Shown: piece after piece, positions 6,802 to 11,295 of the stretch
How the letters are laid out: every line of letters begins with the position of its first letter
How positions within the stretch are numbered: position 1 is the first letter of the stretch
Assembly: GCA_035569695.1 (NCBI GenBank)
Contig: DATMMO010000324.1
Span: 1 to 11,295, forward strand
Direction: 5' to 3'
DNA: 11,295 nucleotides
Source: DASXMT01 sp035569695
GTDB taxonomy: Bacteria; Actinomycetota; Acidimicrobiia; Acidimicrobiales; RAAP-2
Position numbers and translations under genes: made by a program
Notes under the pieces: model-generated
Seen by the model: only the letters and a program-made list of their open reading frames with translations
The model's database searches: none
What the model was told of the DNA's origin: nothing

Positions 6802-7434
6802 CTATCGCAGGGCTTGCCAGCCGCTCCAACCGGCCAGGGCGATCAGGGCCACGGCGGTGATGATTCGCAGCGTCTTGATATTGACGAATCGGAGAATGCT
6901 CTGTCCCCCGATCACGGCCAGCCCGGCCACGGCCCACAGAGCCAGGACGGCACCGACGCCAACCGAGACCGGCGAGTGGTAGTGGGCCGCCAGGTTGGCC
7001 GTCAGGATCTGGGTCAGGTCACCCCATTCGGCCAAGAAGATGACGATGAACGCGGTGGTCACCACCCGTCGCCCTGAGGCAACCTCCTTCTCGATGATCG
7101 CCTCCTCTTCTCCCGTCTTGGTGGCCTCTCGGATGGCCAACCCGGCACCGGCCAGGAAGAGGAGGGCGACGATGCCGTCCAGCAGGCGGTGGGGCACCAG
7201 ATGGAACAGGGCGACCCCGATGGTGGTGGCGATGACCACGTGGACCATGAAGGCTCCGGCCGCTCCCAACCACACGGCAAGTGGTCTCCCACGCGTCGCC
7301 AAGACGAGCGAAGCGAACATGGTCTTGTCCGGCAGTTCCCCGATGAAGATGATGGGGAACACTGCCGCGGCGATGGCGAAATTCACAACAACCTCTCCCG
7401 CCGGACCGAAGGGGTTCGCCTCCGTTCCGGCCAT
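6802..7434 (-). CDS. TMEM165/GDT1 (UPF0016) family cation transporter, probably Mn2+ exporter
   Basis: A 210-residue integral membrane protein with six predicted helices in two homologous halves, the usual length for bacterial GDT1 proteins (such as Vibrio MneA and cyanobacterial Mnx, which export Mn2+). Each half carries the family motif E-x-G-D-(K/R)-(T/S): Glu33-Leu-Pro-Asp36-Lys-Thr in the first and Glu136-Trp-Gly-Asp139-Leu-Thr in the second. The acidic residues are thought to bind the cation. A charged cytoplasmic loop (about 103-122) links the halves. The frame stays open to a GTG at 7467, but that codon is inside the manganese riboswitch aptamer, so the ATG at 7434, 17 nt after the aptamer, is the start. 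The riboswitch makes manganese the likely physiological substrate. Calcium/proton exchange, known for eukaryotic members, is the alternative. Confidence 0.92.
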   Translation of the reverse strand: MAGTEANPFGPAGEVVVNFAIAAAVFPIIFIGELPDKTMFASLVLATRGRPLAVWLGAAGAFMVHVVIATTIGVALFHLVPHRLLDGIVALLFLAGAGLAIREATKTGEEEAIIEKEVASGRRVVTTAFIVIFLAEWGDLTQILTANLAAHYHSPVSVGVGAVLALWAVAGLAVIGGQSILRFVNIKTLRIITAVALIALAGWSGWQALR

Positions 7435-7451
7435 GGACAACCTGACAAGAA

Positions 7452-7541
7452 CGAAGGTCTCGCCCACCTGCAGGCAGGTCCGGTGACCGGGCTCCGAGGA
7501 GCCGGTATGTCGATCACCGATTGGGAGCTACTCCCCTTCGC
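7452..7541 (-). promoter_or_regulatory. yybP-ykoY manganese riboswitch
   Basis: Reading the minus strand, the leader opens with CGAAGG (7540-7535) running into the hallmark GGGGAGTAGC, and ends with GCGAGACCTTCG (7463-7452). The ends pair perfectly as a 6-bp P1 (CGAAGG with CCTTCG), and the two conserved internal loops match the yybP-ykoY consensus (GGGGAGUA and GC-A/G-AGACC). Between them are a bulged stem (ACCGGCTC with GAGCCCGGT, 7508-7487) enclosed by CGGTG/CACCG, and a hairpin ACCTG-CCTG-CAGGT (7479-7466) where P4 is expected. This class senses Mn2+ and usually controls Mn exporters or UPF0016 proteins; here it directly precedes one. P1 ends only 17 nt before the ATG and no terminator follows, so control is probably translational, possibly through access to the AGG near 7441-7443. 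Confidence 0.9.
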
Positions 7542-7546
7542 CGAGC

Positions 7547-7552
7547 ACTCTA
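7547..7552 (-). promoter_or_regulatory. -10 box of the riboswitch-GDT1 transcript
   Basis: TAGAGT on the minus strand fits TANNNT and ends about 6 nt before the first paired base of the riboswitch, so the transcript would begin at the aptamer's 5' edge. No good -35 hexamer is seen 16-18 nt further upstream. Confidence 0.5.
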
Positions 7553-7637
7553 GACCAGAGCCGCCTCAGGTCGCCGGTCGGTCGGGTCAAGCCGATCGAA
7601 AAGTTTCGCCATCCAAGGGTGCGCACCATCGGCTCGA

Positions 7638-7663
7638 GTTTCGGAACCGCGACACGCGGGTAC
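7638..7663 (+). promoter_or_regulatory. Candidate SigB/SigF-type stress promoter of the hemerythrin gene
   Basis: GTTTCG (7638-7643), a 14-nt spacer, and GGGTAC (7658-7663) closely match the general-stress sigma consensus GTTT(AA)-N12-16-GGGTA(T). The predicted start near 7670 gives a leader of about 33 nt containing the AGGAG at 7691-7695. The match is by eye. A housekeeping TANNNT box with good spacing was not seen here. Confidence 0.5.
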
Positions 7664-7702
7664 CGACGTCGGGTAGCTCAAGTCGAAAGTAGGAGACCTC
7701 CC

Positions 7703-8260
7703 ATGGCTGACGCCATCACCTTGCTCAAAGACGACCATCGATCGGTGGAGAAGCTCTTCAAGTCGTTCGAACAGGCGGGACCCAAGGCGCTGAAGACCAA
7801 GGCCCGGTTGGTCGAGGGGATCGTTCGAGACCTGACCGTGCACGCCTCGATCGAAGAGCAGATCTTCTACCCGAGGGTTCGCCAGGATGCCCAGGACCTC
7901 GAGGCCGACGTACTCGAAGCCCTGGAAGAGCACCATGTCGCCAAGTGGCTCCTCTCTGAGCTCGACGGGCTGGATCCGTCGGCTGAGCGGTTTGAGGCCA
8001 AGGTCACCGTGCTGATCGAGAGCGTGCGCCACCATGTGAAAGAAGAGGAGCGAAGCCTCTTCCCTGCCGTTCGCAAGGCATTCGGCCGGCCGGCACTGGC
8101 GGCCATGGGCGATGCCTTGGCCGCGGCCAAGAAGGGGGCGCCAGTCAAGCCTCGTCCTCGCCTACCCGACGAACCCCCGCTCAACCGGCTGGCCGATGCC
8201 GGCGCCGGAGCGGTGGACCGGGCGCTCGGGACCCTCAAGAAGGCCAAAGCCAGTCGTTAA
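7703..8260 (+). CDS. Hemerythrin HHE cation-binding domain protein
   Basis: A 185-residue soluble protein. The hemerythrin-like four-helix bundle (about 1-130) carries the iron-ligand pattern: His12 in DDHRSVE, His47-x3-Glu51 (HASIEEQIFYP), His77/78 in EEHHVAK, and His110/111 followed by Glu115 (RHHVKEEERSLFP). Such proteins bind a di-iron centre and oxygen, and in actinobacteria are tied to oxidative, nitric oxide or general stress. The Lys/Pro/Arg-rich tail (about 143-185) is probably flexible. The ATG at 7703 has a good AGGAG 7 nt upstream; an in-frame ATG at 7619 lies upstream of the proposed promoter. The gene is divergent from the Mn riboswitch-GDT1 unit and appears monocistronic, with a strong hairpin 9 nt after its stop. 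The ligand and reaction are not determined. Confidence 0.92.
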   Translation: MADAITLLKDDHRSVEKLFKSFEQAGPKALKTKARLVEGIVRDLTVHASIEEQIFYPRVRQDAQDLEADVLEALEEHHVAKWLLSELDGLDPSAERFEAKVTVLIESVRHHVKEEERSLFPAVRKAFGRPALAAMGDALAAAKKGAPVKPRPRLPDEPPLNRLADAGAGAVDRALGTLKKAKASR

Positions 8261-8269
8261 CCGCGGGGA

Positions 8270-8291
8270 GGCCGGAGCCCGCGCTCCGGCC
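8270..8291 (+). terminator. Strong hairpin after the hemerythrin gene
   Basis: GGCCGGAGC (8270-8278) pairs perfectly with GCTCCGGCC (8283-8291), a 9-bp stem with a CCGC loop, starting 10 nt after the hemerythrin stop. It lacks a T-run, as is common for hairpin terminators in high-GC actinobacteria. It may instead reduce read-through into the downstream small ORF and phosphatase genes. Confidence 0.55.
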
Positions 8292-8336
8292 AGAACATCT
8301 CGCTCGTCACTTGGTGGCGCGCAGGGAGGGATGAGG

Positions 8337-8498
8337 ATGGCCGACCGAGAGCCAAGCCCCACAGGAACGCCTTCGGGCGATGATCCCGAAACGGGGGATG
8401 GGGCGGGAAGCGGTGACCGGGGTTCCGCTCCGGCTCGACGCGACCGCACCGGCGAGGAACAGGCAGCCGTCAACCGAGAGAACGACCCGCCGGCGTGA
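8337..8498 (+). CDS. Small disordered hydrophilic protein coupled to a HAD phosphatase
   Basis: A 53-residue ORF rich in Asp, Glu, Gly, Pro, Ser, Thr and Arg, with no hydrophobic segment, so it is predicted disordered and cytoplasmic. Its tail ends in EEQAAVNRENDPPA. Two things support it as real: a near-perfect GGGAGGG (8324-8330) lies 6 nt before the ATG at 8337, and its stop overlaps the start of the HAD phosphatase as GTGA (8495-8498), the classical coupling arrangement. An ATG at 8331 is too close to the Shine-Dalgarno. I do not recognise a characterised family. It could be a partner or modulator of the phosphatase, or mainly a device for translating it. Confidence 0.6.
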   Translation: MADREPSPTGTPSGDDPETGDGAGSGDRGSAPARRDRTGEEQAAVNRENDPPA

Positions 8499-9160
8499 CC
8501 GATCGGCTCCGGCCCGGGGTCCTCTTCGACGTGGACGGGACTCTGGCCGACACCAACTACCTCCATACACTGGCCTGGTCCAGGGCCCTGCACGACGGGG
8601 ATGAATGGGCGCCGATGAACGCCATCCACCGCCTCATCGGTATGGGAGGTGACCGGCTTGTCCCCACCTTGCTCGGCCACGAGAGCGAAACGGCGACGAA
8701 GGCCCGGCCGTGCCGGTACAAAGAGCTGATGGGTGACGCCAGGGTCTTCCCGGGAGCACACGATCTCCTGTGGCGCCTCCACCACCAGGGGCTGGGCGTG
8801 GTGATCGCGACATCCGCGCCCGACCAGGAGCTCCGCCCGCTCCTCGAGCTCCTCGATGCCGACGAGGCCATCGACGCCACCACGACCGTCGACGATGTCG
8901 CATCGTCCAAGCCGGACCCCGAGGTCTTTCTCCGGGCAATGACCATCGGATCCATCGACCCCGAACGGGCGTTGGCCGTGGGCGACAGCGTCTGGGACAT
9001 CCAGGCGGCTCGGGCGGCCGGGATCGGTTGCATCGCCGTCGAATCGGGTGGCTTCAGCCAACACGAGCTCGCCGAGGCGGGGGCCGTACGCGTCTACCGG
9101 GACGTCCAAGAGGTTCTGGCCCAGATCCGGACCGGCCCCACCGTGAACCTGCTCACCTGA
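8495..9160 (+). CDS. HAD-superfamily hydrolase (phosphatase/phosphoglucomutase-like)
   Basis: A 221-residue haloacid dehalogenase-like enzyme with all four catalytic motifs. Motif I is FDVDGT, with nucleophile Asp12 and acid/base Asp14. Motif II is IATSAP with Ser107, motif III is SSKPDPE with Lys139, and motif IV is VGDSVWDI with Asp164 and Asp168 for Mg2+. The helical insert after motif I (about 20-80) is a C1 cap, as in phosphoglycolate phosphatases and beta-phosphoglucomutases. It probably removes phosphate from a small cytoplasmic metabolite; which one cannot be read from sequence. The GTG start sits in a GTGA overlap with the 53-residue ORF, so translation is coupled. The length is normal for the family, and a GC-rich hairpin follows the stop. 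Confidence 0.9.
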   Translation: MTDRLRPGVLFDVDGTLADTNYLHTLAWSRALHDGDEWAPMNAIHRLIGMGGDRLVPTLLGHESETATKARPCRYKELMGDARVFPGAHDLLWRLHHQGLGVVIATSAPDQELRPLLELLDADEAIDATTTVDDVASSKPDPEVFLRAMTIGSIDPERALAVGDSVWDIQAARAAGIGCIAVESGGFSQHELAEAGAVRVYRDVQEVLAQIRTGPTVNLLT

Positions 9161-9186
9161 CCAAGCGATCACGGCGTTCCCCCGGT

Positions 9187-9205
9187 CGGGGAGCCCGCTT
9201 CCCCG
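9187..9205 (+). terminator. Candidate hairpin terminator after the HAD gene
   Basis: CGGGGA (9187-9192) and TCCCCG (9200-9205) form a 6-bp stem with a 7-nt loop, 26 nt after the HAD stop. A second small stem (GGCGA/TCGCC, about 9211-9229) follows. There is no T-tract. An alternative stem TCCCC/GGGGA using upstream bases competes with the first. Confidence 0.4.
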
Positions 9206-9255
9206 GTGAGGCGACGGGCCATCCTCGCCGGTTGGATCCCCTCTGACCGGCAAAG

Positions 9256-9284
9256 ATGACCCTGTCCCTCCACACTGGTAAATT
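9256..9284 (+). promoter_or_regulatory. Candidate housekeeping promoter of the STAS gene
   Basis: ATGACC (9256-9261), a 17-nt spacer and TAAATT (9279-9284) resemble a primary-sigma promoter (TTGACA/TATAAT-like with TANNNT). The expected start near 9291 gives a leader of about 50 nt before the ATG at 9341. TAAATT is one of the few A/T-rich hexamers in this GC-rich gap. Confidence 0.5.
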
Positions 9285-9340
9285 TTGCCTCGTCGGCTTG
9301 GACAGTCAGGCCTGTCATCGTTGGATCGAAATGCTGGACT

Positions 9341-9682
9341 ATGGCCGACTTTGCCGGACTTGCCGTCACCACCACCACCGACGACGGTGGAACCGTGACC
9401 AGCGACGCCAACATCGTGACCGTGGCCGGTGAGATCGACTTCTCCACCGCCCCTCGACTGAGACAGGCACTGGTCGAGGCGCTGCATGCGAGGGGGCCCG
9501 AGACGGTGGTCGACCTCTCGGCTGTTTCCTTCATCGATGCCTCGGGCATCGGGGTGCTGATGGGGGCGGCAAACCTGGCCCACTCCGAAGGAGAGCAGTT
9601 GGTCCTGCGCCGCCCGAGCCGACCAGTGCTCCTCCTGGTCGACCTCATGGAGTTGCACGGGGTCCTCGGTATCGAACGGTGA
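9341..9682 (+). CDS. STAS-domain anti-sigma factor antagonist (SpoIIAA/RsbV-like)
   Basis: A 113-residue single STAS domain. The core has the strand IVTVAGEIDFSTAPRL (25-40), then VVDLSAVSFIDASGIGVL (56-73) with the conserved Asp66-Ala-Ser68-Gly switch. Ser68 is the residue that the cognate anti-sigma kinase phosphorylates in SpoIIAA and RsbV. Unphosphorylated antagonist binds the kinase and frees its sigma factor. An RsbW-like ATPase lies about 1 kb downstream on the other strand, the natural candidate partner. The first 20 residues are Thr/Gly-rich and variable. The ATG at 9341 lacks a good Shine-Dalgarno, but the frame has no better start. The gene converges on the GAF-ANTAR gene with 15 bp between stops. 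Confidence 0.92.
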   Translation: MADFAGLAVTTTTDDGGTVTSDANIVTVAGEIDFSTAPRLRQALVEALHARGPETVVDLSAVSFIDASGIGVLMGAANLAHSEGEQLVLRRPSRPVLLLVDLMELHGVLGIER

Positions 9683-9697
9683 CAGCCGAGCGCCGGG

Positions 9698-10420
9698 CTA
9701 GCTCTCTCGGGCGGGCTGCTCTCGCTGCTGTGCGCCCCTGACGATTTCCTCGGCGATGGTTCGGAGCTTGCGGTTCTCCCGCTGGGAAGCTCGCACCAGG
9801 ACCTGAAATGCCTCATCGGGGTTGCGGCCGCCACCGGCCATGACGATCCCTATGGCGTAATCGATGGTGGCCCGGGTGGCCATCGCCTGTTGCAGATTCT
9901 CATTCAACTGGCGAGCGTCCCAGTAGACCTGGGAGTTGGCCAGGACAATGGCGGCCTGGCGGGCAAAGGTCTCAACTCGGTCGACGCTGTGGTCATCGAA
10001 GGCACTGGCCGTATGGGAGTACAGGTTCAAAGCACCGAGGCTCTCGCCCCGAGCGGTCACCGGCACCGACAGTGTGGCCAGGATGCCATGGGCGAGGGCC
10101 AACTTGGCGAAGTCAGGCCACCGTTGATCGTCAACCGTGGAGTCGATCCGGTTGACCCGTTGATGGTGGAAGGCGTCGAGGCACGGTCCCTGCCCACTCG
10201 TGTACTGGGCTTCGTCGATCTCGGGGGCCTCGGGATCGGTGAACACGCCGGTTGACGGTTTGCCATCGACCAGCAGGGTGATCCCGGCGAAGTCGGCAGT
10301 GAGCACCTCACAGGCCAACTTGGACACTCGCACCAGGGTGTCACCCAGGGTCCCGTCGTTGACAAAGAACTGCGACAGCGCGCCGAAGCCGTCGCCAGCC
10401 ATGCCTGATAGCTCGGCCAC
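9698..10420 (-). CDS. GAF and ANTAR domain RNA-binding regulator
   Basis: A 240-residue cytoplasmic signal-responsive regulator. A GAF sensor domain (about 25-165) includes LTADFAGITLLVDG, the TSGQGPCLDAFH motif (74-85) and LSVPVTARGESLGALNLYS. An ANTAR domain follows (about 171-230), with the pattern LQQAMATRATIDYAIGIVM, then DEAFQVLVRASQRENRKLRTIAEEIV in two helices. ANTAR domains bind paired hairpins with six-base loops in nascent RNA and act as antiterminators. The frame is open to about 10645, but the start is set at GTG 10420: AGGAG lies 6 nt upstream, and translation further upstream reads as non-conserved sequence. An ATG at 10402 is the alternative. Its place beside an RsbW-like ATPase on the same strand and a second GAF gene suggests one signalling block. 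The signal and RNA targets are unknown. Confidence 0.92.
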   Translation of the reverse strand: MAELSGMAGDGFGALSQFFVNDGTLGDTLVRVSKLACEVLTADFAGITLLVDGKPSTGVFTDPEAPEIDEAQYTSGQGPCLDAFHHQRVNRIDSTVDDQRWPDFAKLALAHGILATLSVPVTARGESLGALNLYSHTASAFDDHSVDRVETFARQAAIVLANSQVYWDARQLNENLQQAMATRATIDYAIGIVMAGGGRNPDEAFQVLVRASQRENRKLRTIAEEIVRGAQQREQPARES

Positions 10421-10429
10421 AGGCCGCTC

Positions 10430-10452
10430 CTGGCTCAAATGAGTGAAGCCAG
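10430..10452 (-). promoter_or_regulatory. Inverted repeat overlapping the GAF-ANTAR ribosome binding site
   Basis: CTGGCT (10430-10435) and AGCCAG (10447-10452) form a perfect 6-bp inverted repeat with an 11-nt spacer, extendable by a G-U pair. In the mRNA the 3' arm overlaps the first two bases of the AGGAG Shine-Dalgarno (10427-10431), so folding could hinder initiation. It could equally be a DNA operator. The loop is not the six-base loop of ANTAR targets. Confidence 0.4.
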
Positions 10453-10502
10453 TCGCATCCCACACGGGTCGAAGGAGGTTGGGCCAACTCAGGAAAAGAG
10501 AA

Positions 10503-10508
10503 AGCCTA
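10503..10508 (-). promoter_or_regulatory. Candidate -10 box of the GAF-ANTAR gene
   Basis: TAGGCT (minus strand, TANNNT type) would start a transcript near 10496 with a leader of about 76 nt. An 11-bp palindrome GTTGGGCCAAC (10478-10488) lies just downstream of that start and could be an operator. The -35 is unclear. Confidence 0.35.
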
Positions 10509-10617
10509 ACCTGCAATTCAGCGCCGATGTTCCGATCAAGGGGCTCGGCGTTAGCGTCGTCCACGGGCCCGGGCCGGTGGACGACGCGCGCCACTTGGAC
10601 CGGTGACCAACGATGGT

Positions 10618-10989
10618 CTACCGGTGCATGATGAGCTCGAACCACACTGACTTGCCGGGCCCCGCCGGGTCGACCCCCCAGCGGGTGGCGAGGGCGTCGA
10701 CAATCGACAGCCCACGTCCGCTCTCGGCCGTGGGGCTCGACTCTCGATACGCCGGCAACCCCGCTCCCTCATCGGTCACGGCGACCCGCACGCAGTCACT
10801 ACTGATCTCCATCGACAGGAAGATCGATCCCTCGCCGTGGGCAATGGCGTTGGCCACCAGCTCGTTGGCCAGGAGGGCCGAGACTTCGGCGACATCGCCG
10901 GGTAACCCCACGAACGCCTTCCGGATCGCCGATCGAGCGCGACCCACCGAATCCGAGCTACGAGGAAGAGGGAGGACGAACTCGGCCAC
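10618..10989 (-). CDS. RsbW/SpoIIAB-like anti-sigma factor serine kinase (HATPase_c)
   Basis: A 123-residue single GHKL ATPase domain. The N-box reads ANELVANAIAHG (41-52), with Glu43 and Asn47 for Mg-ATP. The G1 box is VTDEGAGLP with Asp73, the G2 box is GRGLSIVDAL (91-100), and GKSVWFEL (112-119) is the last strand. The size and motifs fit anti-sigma kinases of the SpoIIAB/RsbW type, which bind a sigma factor and phosphorylate a STAS antagonist; the STAS protein at 9341 is a likely substrate. It starts with GTG at 10989, supported by AGGAAGG 5 nt upstream. The GAF-ANTAR gene follows on the same strand after 197 bp, which holds that gene's own candidate promoter. No sigma factor gene is present, so the target is unknown, and related small ATPases sometimes act in other partner-switching circuits. 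Confidence 0.9.
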   Translation of the reverse strand: MAEFVLPLPRSSDSVGRARSAIRKAFVGLPGDVAEVSALLANELVANAIAHGEGSIFLSMEISSDCVRVAVTDEGAGLPAYRESSPTAESGRGLSIVDALATRWGVDPAGPGKSVWFELIMHR

Positions 10990-11028
10990 CAGTACCTTCC
11001 TACCCCTCGACCGCGCTAGCCAACCGAG

Positions 11029-11057
11029 GTTATCCGTCCCGGCCCGGGCGAAATCAA
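11029..11057 (-). promoter_or_regulatory. Candidate housekeeping promoter of the RsbW-like gene
   Basis: On the minus strand, TTGATT (11057-11052), a 17-nt spacer and GATAAC (11034-11029) resemble a primary-sigma promoter. The leader would be about 30-35 nt and contain the AGGAAGG ribosome binding site. An overlapping TAACCT (11032-11027) is the alternative -10. Confidence 0.4.
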
Positions 11058-11098
11058 TCAGCTGGGACAGCCCGTTCGCACCGTGGGCACGAGGTGGC

Positions 11099-11104
11099 TA
11101 CCGT
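11099..11104 (+). promoter_or_regulatory. Candidate -10 box for a leaderless GAF gene
   Basis: TACCGT ends 7 nt before the ATG at 11112, the same spacing as at 2130 and 3124. No Shine-Dalgarno is present. The following CGGGTAC resembles the CGGATGC and CGAGGAC at the other two sites, which suggests a shared start-region pattern. Confidence 0.5.
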
Positions 11105-11111
11105 CGGGTAC

Positions 11112-11295
11112 ATGGCCGGCCATGATGAAATCGATCTGGCCACCAGCTTCGGCGACATCGCCCGCACGCTCGTGGCCGAGGAAGACGCCCATGCCACCCT
11201 GCGAAGGATCGTGCGACTGGCCGTCGATACCATCGATGCCTGCGAGCACTGTGGCATCTCCATTGTCGAGGGTCGCAGTATCGGGTCACCGGCGG
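11112..11295 (+). CDS. GAF domain regulator, N-terminal part (probably GAF-ANTAR; partial)
   Basis: Sixty-one codons are visible before the window ends. The sequence begins with a helix (LATSFGDIARTLVAEEDAH) followed by ATLRRIVRLAVDTIDACEHCGISIVEG, the usual N-terminus of actinobacterial GAF-ANTAR proteins. In these, the first helix is followed directly by the GAF domain and the CEHCGISIVEG segment is the first GAF strand. The ANTAR half would lie beyond the window, so its presence is inferred. The gene is divergent from the RsbW-like gene across a 122-bp region holding candidate promoters for both, and appears leaderless with TACCGT 7 nt before the ATG. Confidence 0.8.
   Translation, partial: MAGHDEIDLATSFGDIARTLVAEEDAHATLRRIVRLAVDTIDACEHCGISIVEGRSIGSPA

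Noticed and set aside
7435..7467. N-terminal extension of the GDT1 protein to GTG 7467
   Set aside because: This stretch is the 3' part of the manganese riboswitch (P4 and the conserved GAGACC loop). The ATG at 7434 gives the normal family N-terminus.
8162..9658. 498-codon minus-strand frame across the HAD and STAS genes
   Set aside because: It crosses several convincing + strand genes and has no domain features; it is a GC-rich artefact.
10421..10645. Longer GAF-ANTAR frame starting near 10645
   Set aside because: The upstream part reads as non-conserved sequence and crosses into the RsbW-like gene. GTG 10420 has AGGAG at ideal spacing.

Overview
The window is high-GC, gene-dense DNA. It carries actinobacterial hallmarks: an LCP cell-wall ligase with a LytR_C tail, GAF-ANTAR regulators, a DUF6186-type small membrane protein, and start codons with no Shine-Dalgarno but a TANNNT box 7-8 nt upstream. 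The style of the proteins suggests a deep-branching actinobacterium such as Acidimicrobiia; that placement is inference. No tRNA, rRNA, CRISPR array, insertion sequence or phage gene was seen, so this looks like ordinary chromosome.

Left part (1-3042): the last 42 codons of a dienelactone hydrolase (+) converge on a 615-residue LCP-family cell-envelope protein (-). That gene is divergent from an aldo/keto reductase (+), and both have promoter-like boxes placed for leaderless transcription.

Middle (3137-6793, all +): an overlapping pair of bacterial PH-domain membrane proteins of the YdbS/YdbT type, then an alpha/beta hydrolase, a four-helix membrane protein of unknown function, and a 66-residue DUF6186-like membrane protein starting with TTG inside the preceding stop.

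Regulatory centre (6802-8260): a TMEM165/GDT1 family cation transporter (-) is preceded by a clear yybP-ykoY manganese riboswitch (7452-7541) with a -10 box directly upstream. This moves the gene start to the ATG at 7434. The same intergenic region drives, in the other direction, a hemerythrin-domain protein whose upstream region resembles a SigB/SigF general-stress promoter.

Right part (8337-11295): a 53-residue disordered ORF is coupled by a GTGA overlap to a HAD phosphatase. Then comes a signalling block: a STAS anti-sigma-factor antagonist (+), a GAF-ANTAR regulator (-), an RsbW-like anti-sigma kinase/ATPase (-) and the start of a second GAF protein (+, cut by the window end). STAS protein plus RsbW-like ATPase is the standard partner-switching pair, and the SigB/SigF-like hemerythrin promoter may be one of its outputs, although no sigma factor gene lies in the window.

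No wholly new multi-gene system could be shown. The best leads are the riboswitch-controlled transporter, the stress-signalling block with its regulatory sites, and the small ORF coupled to the phosphatase.
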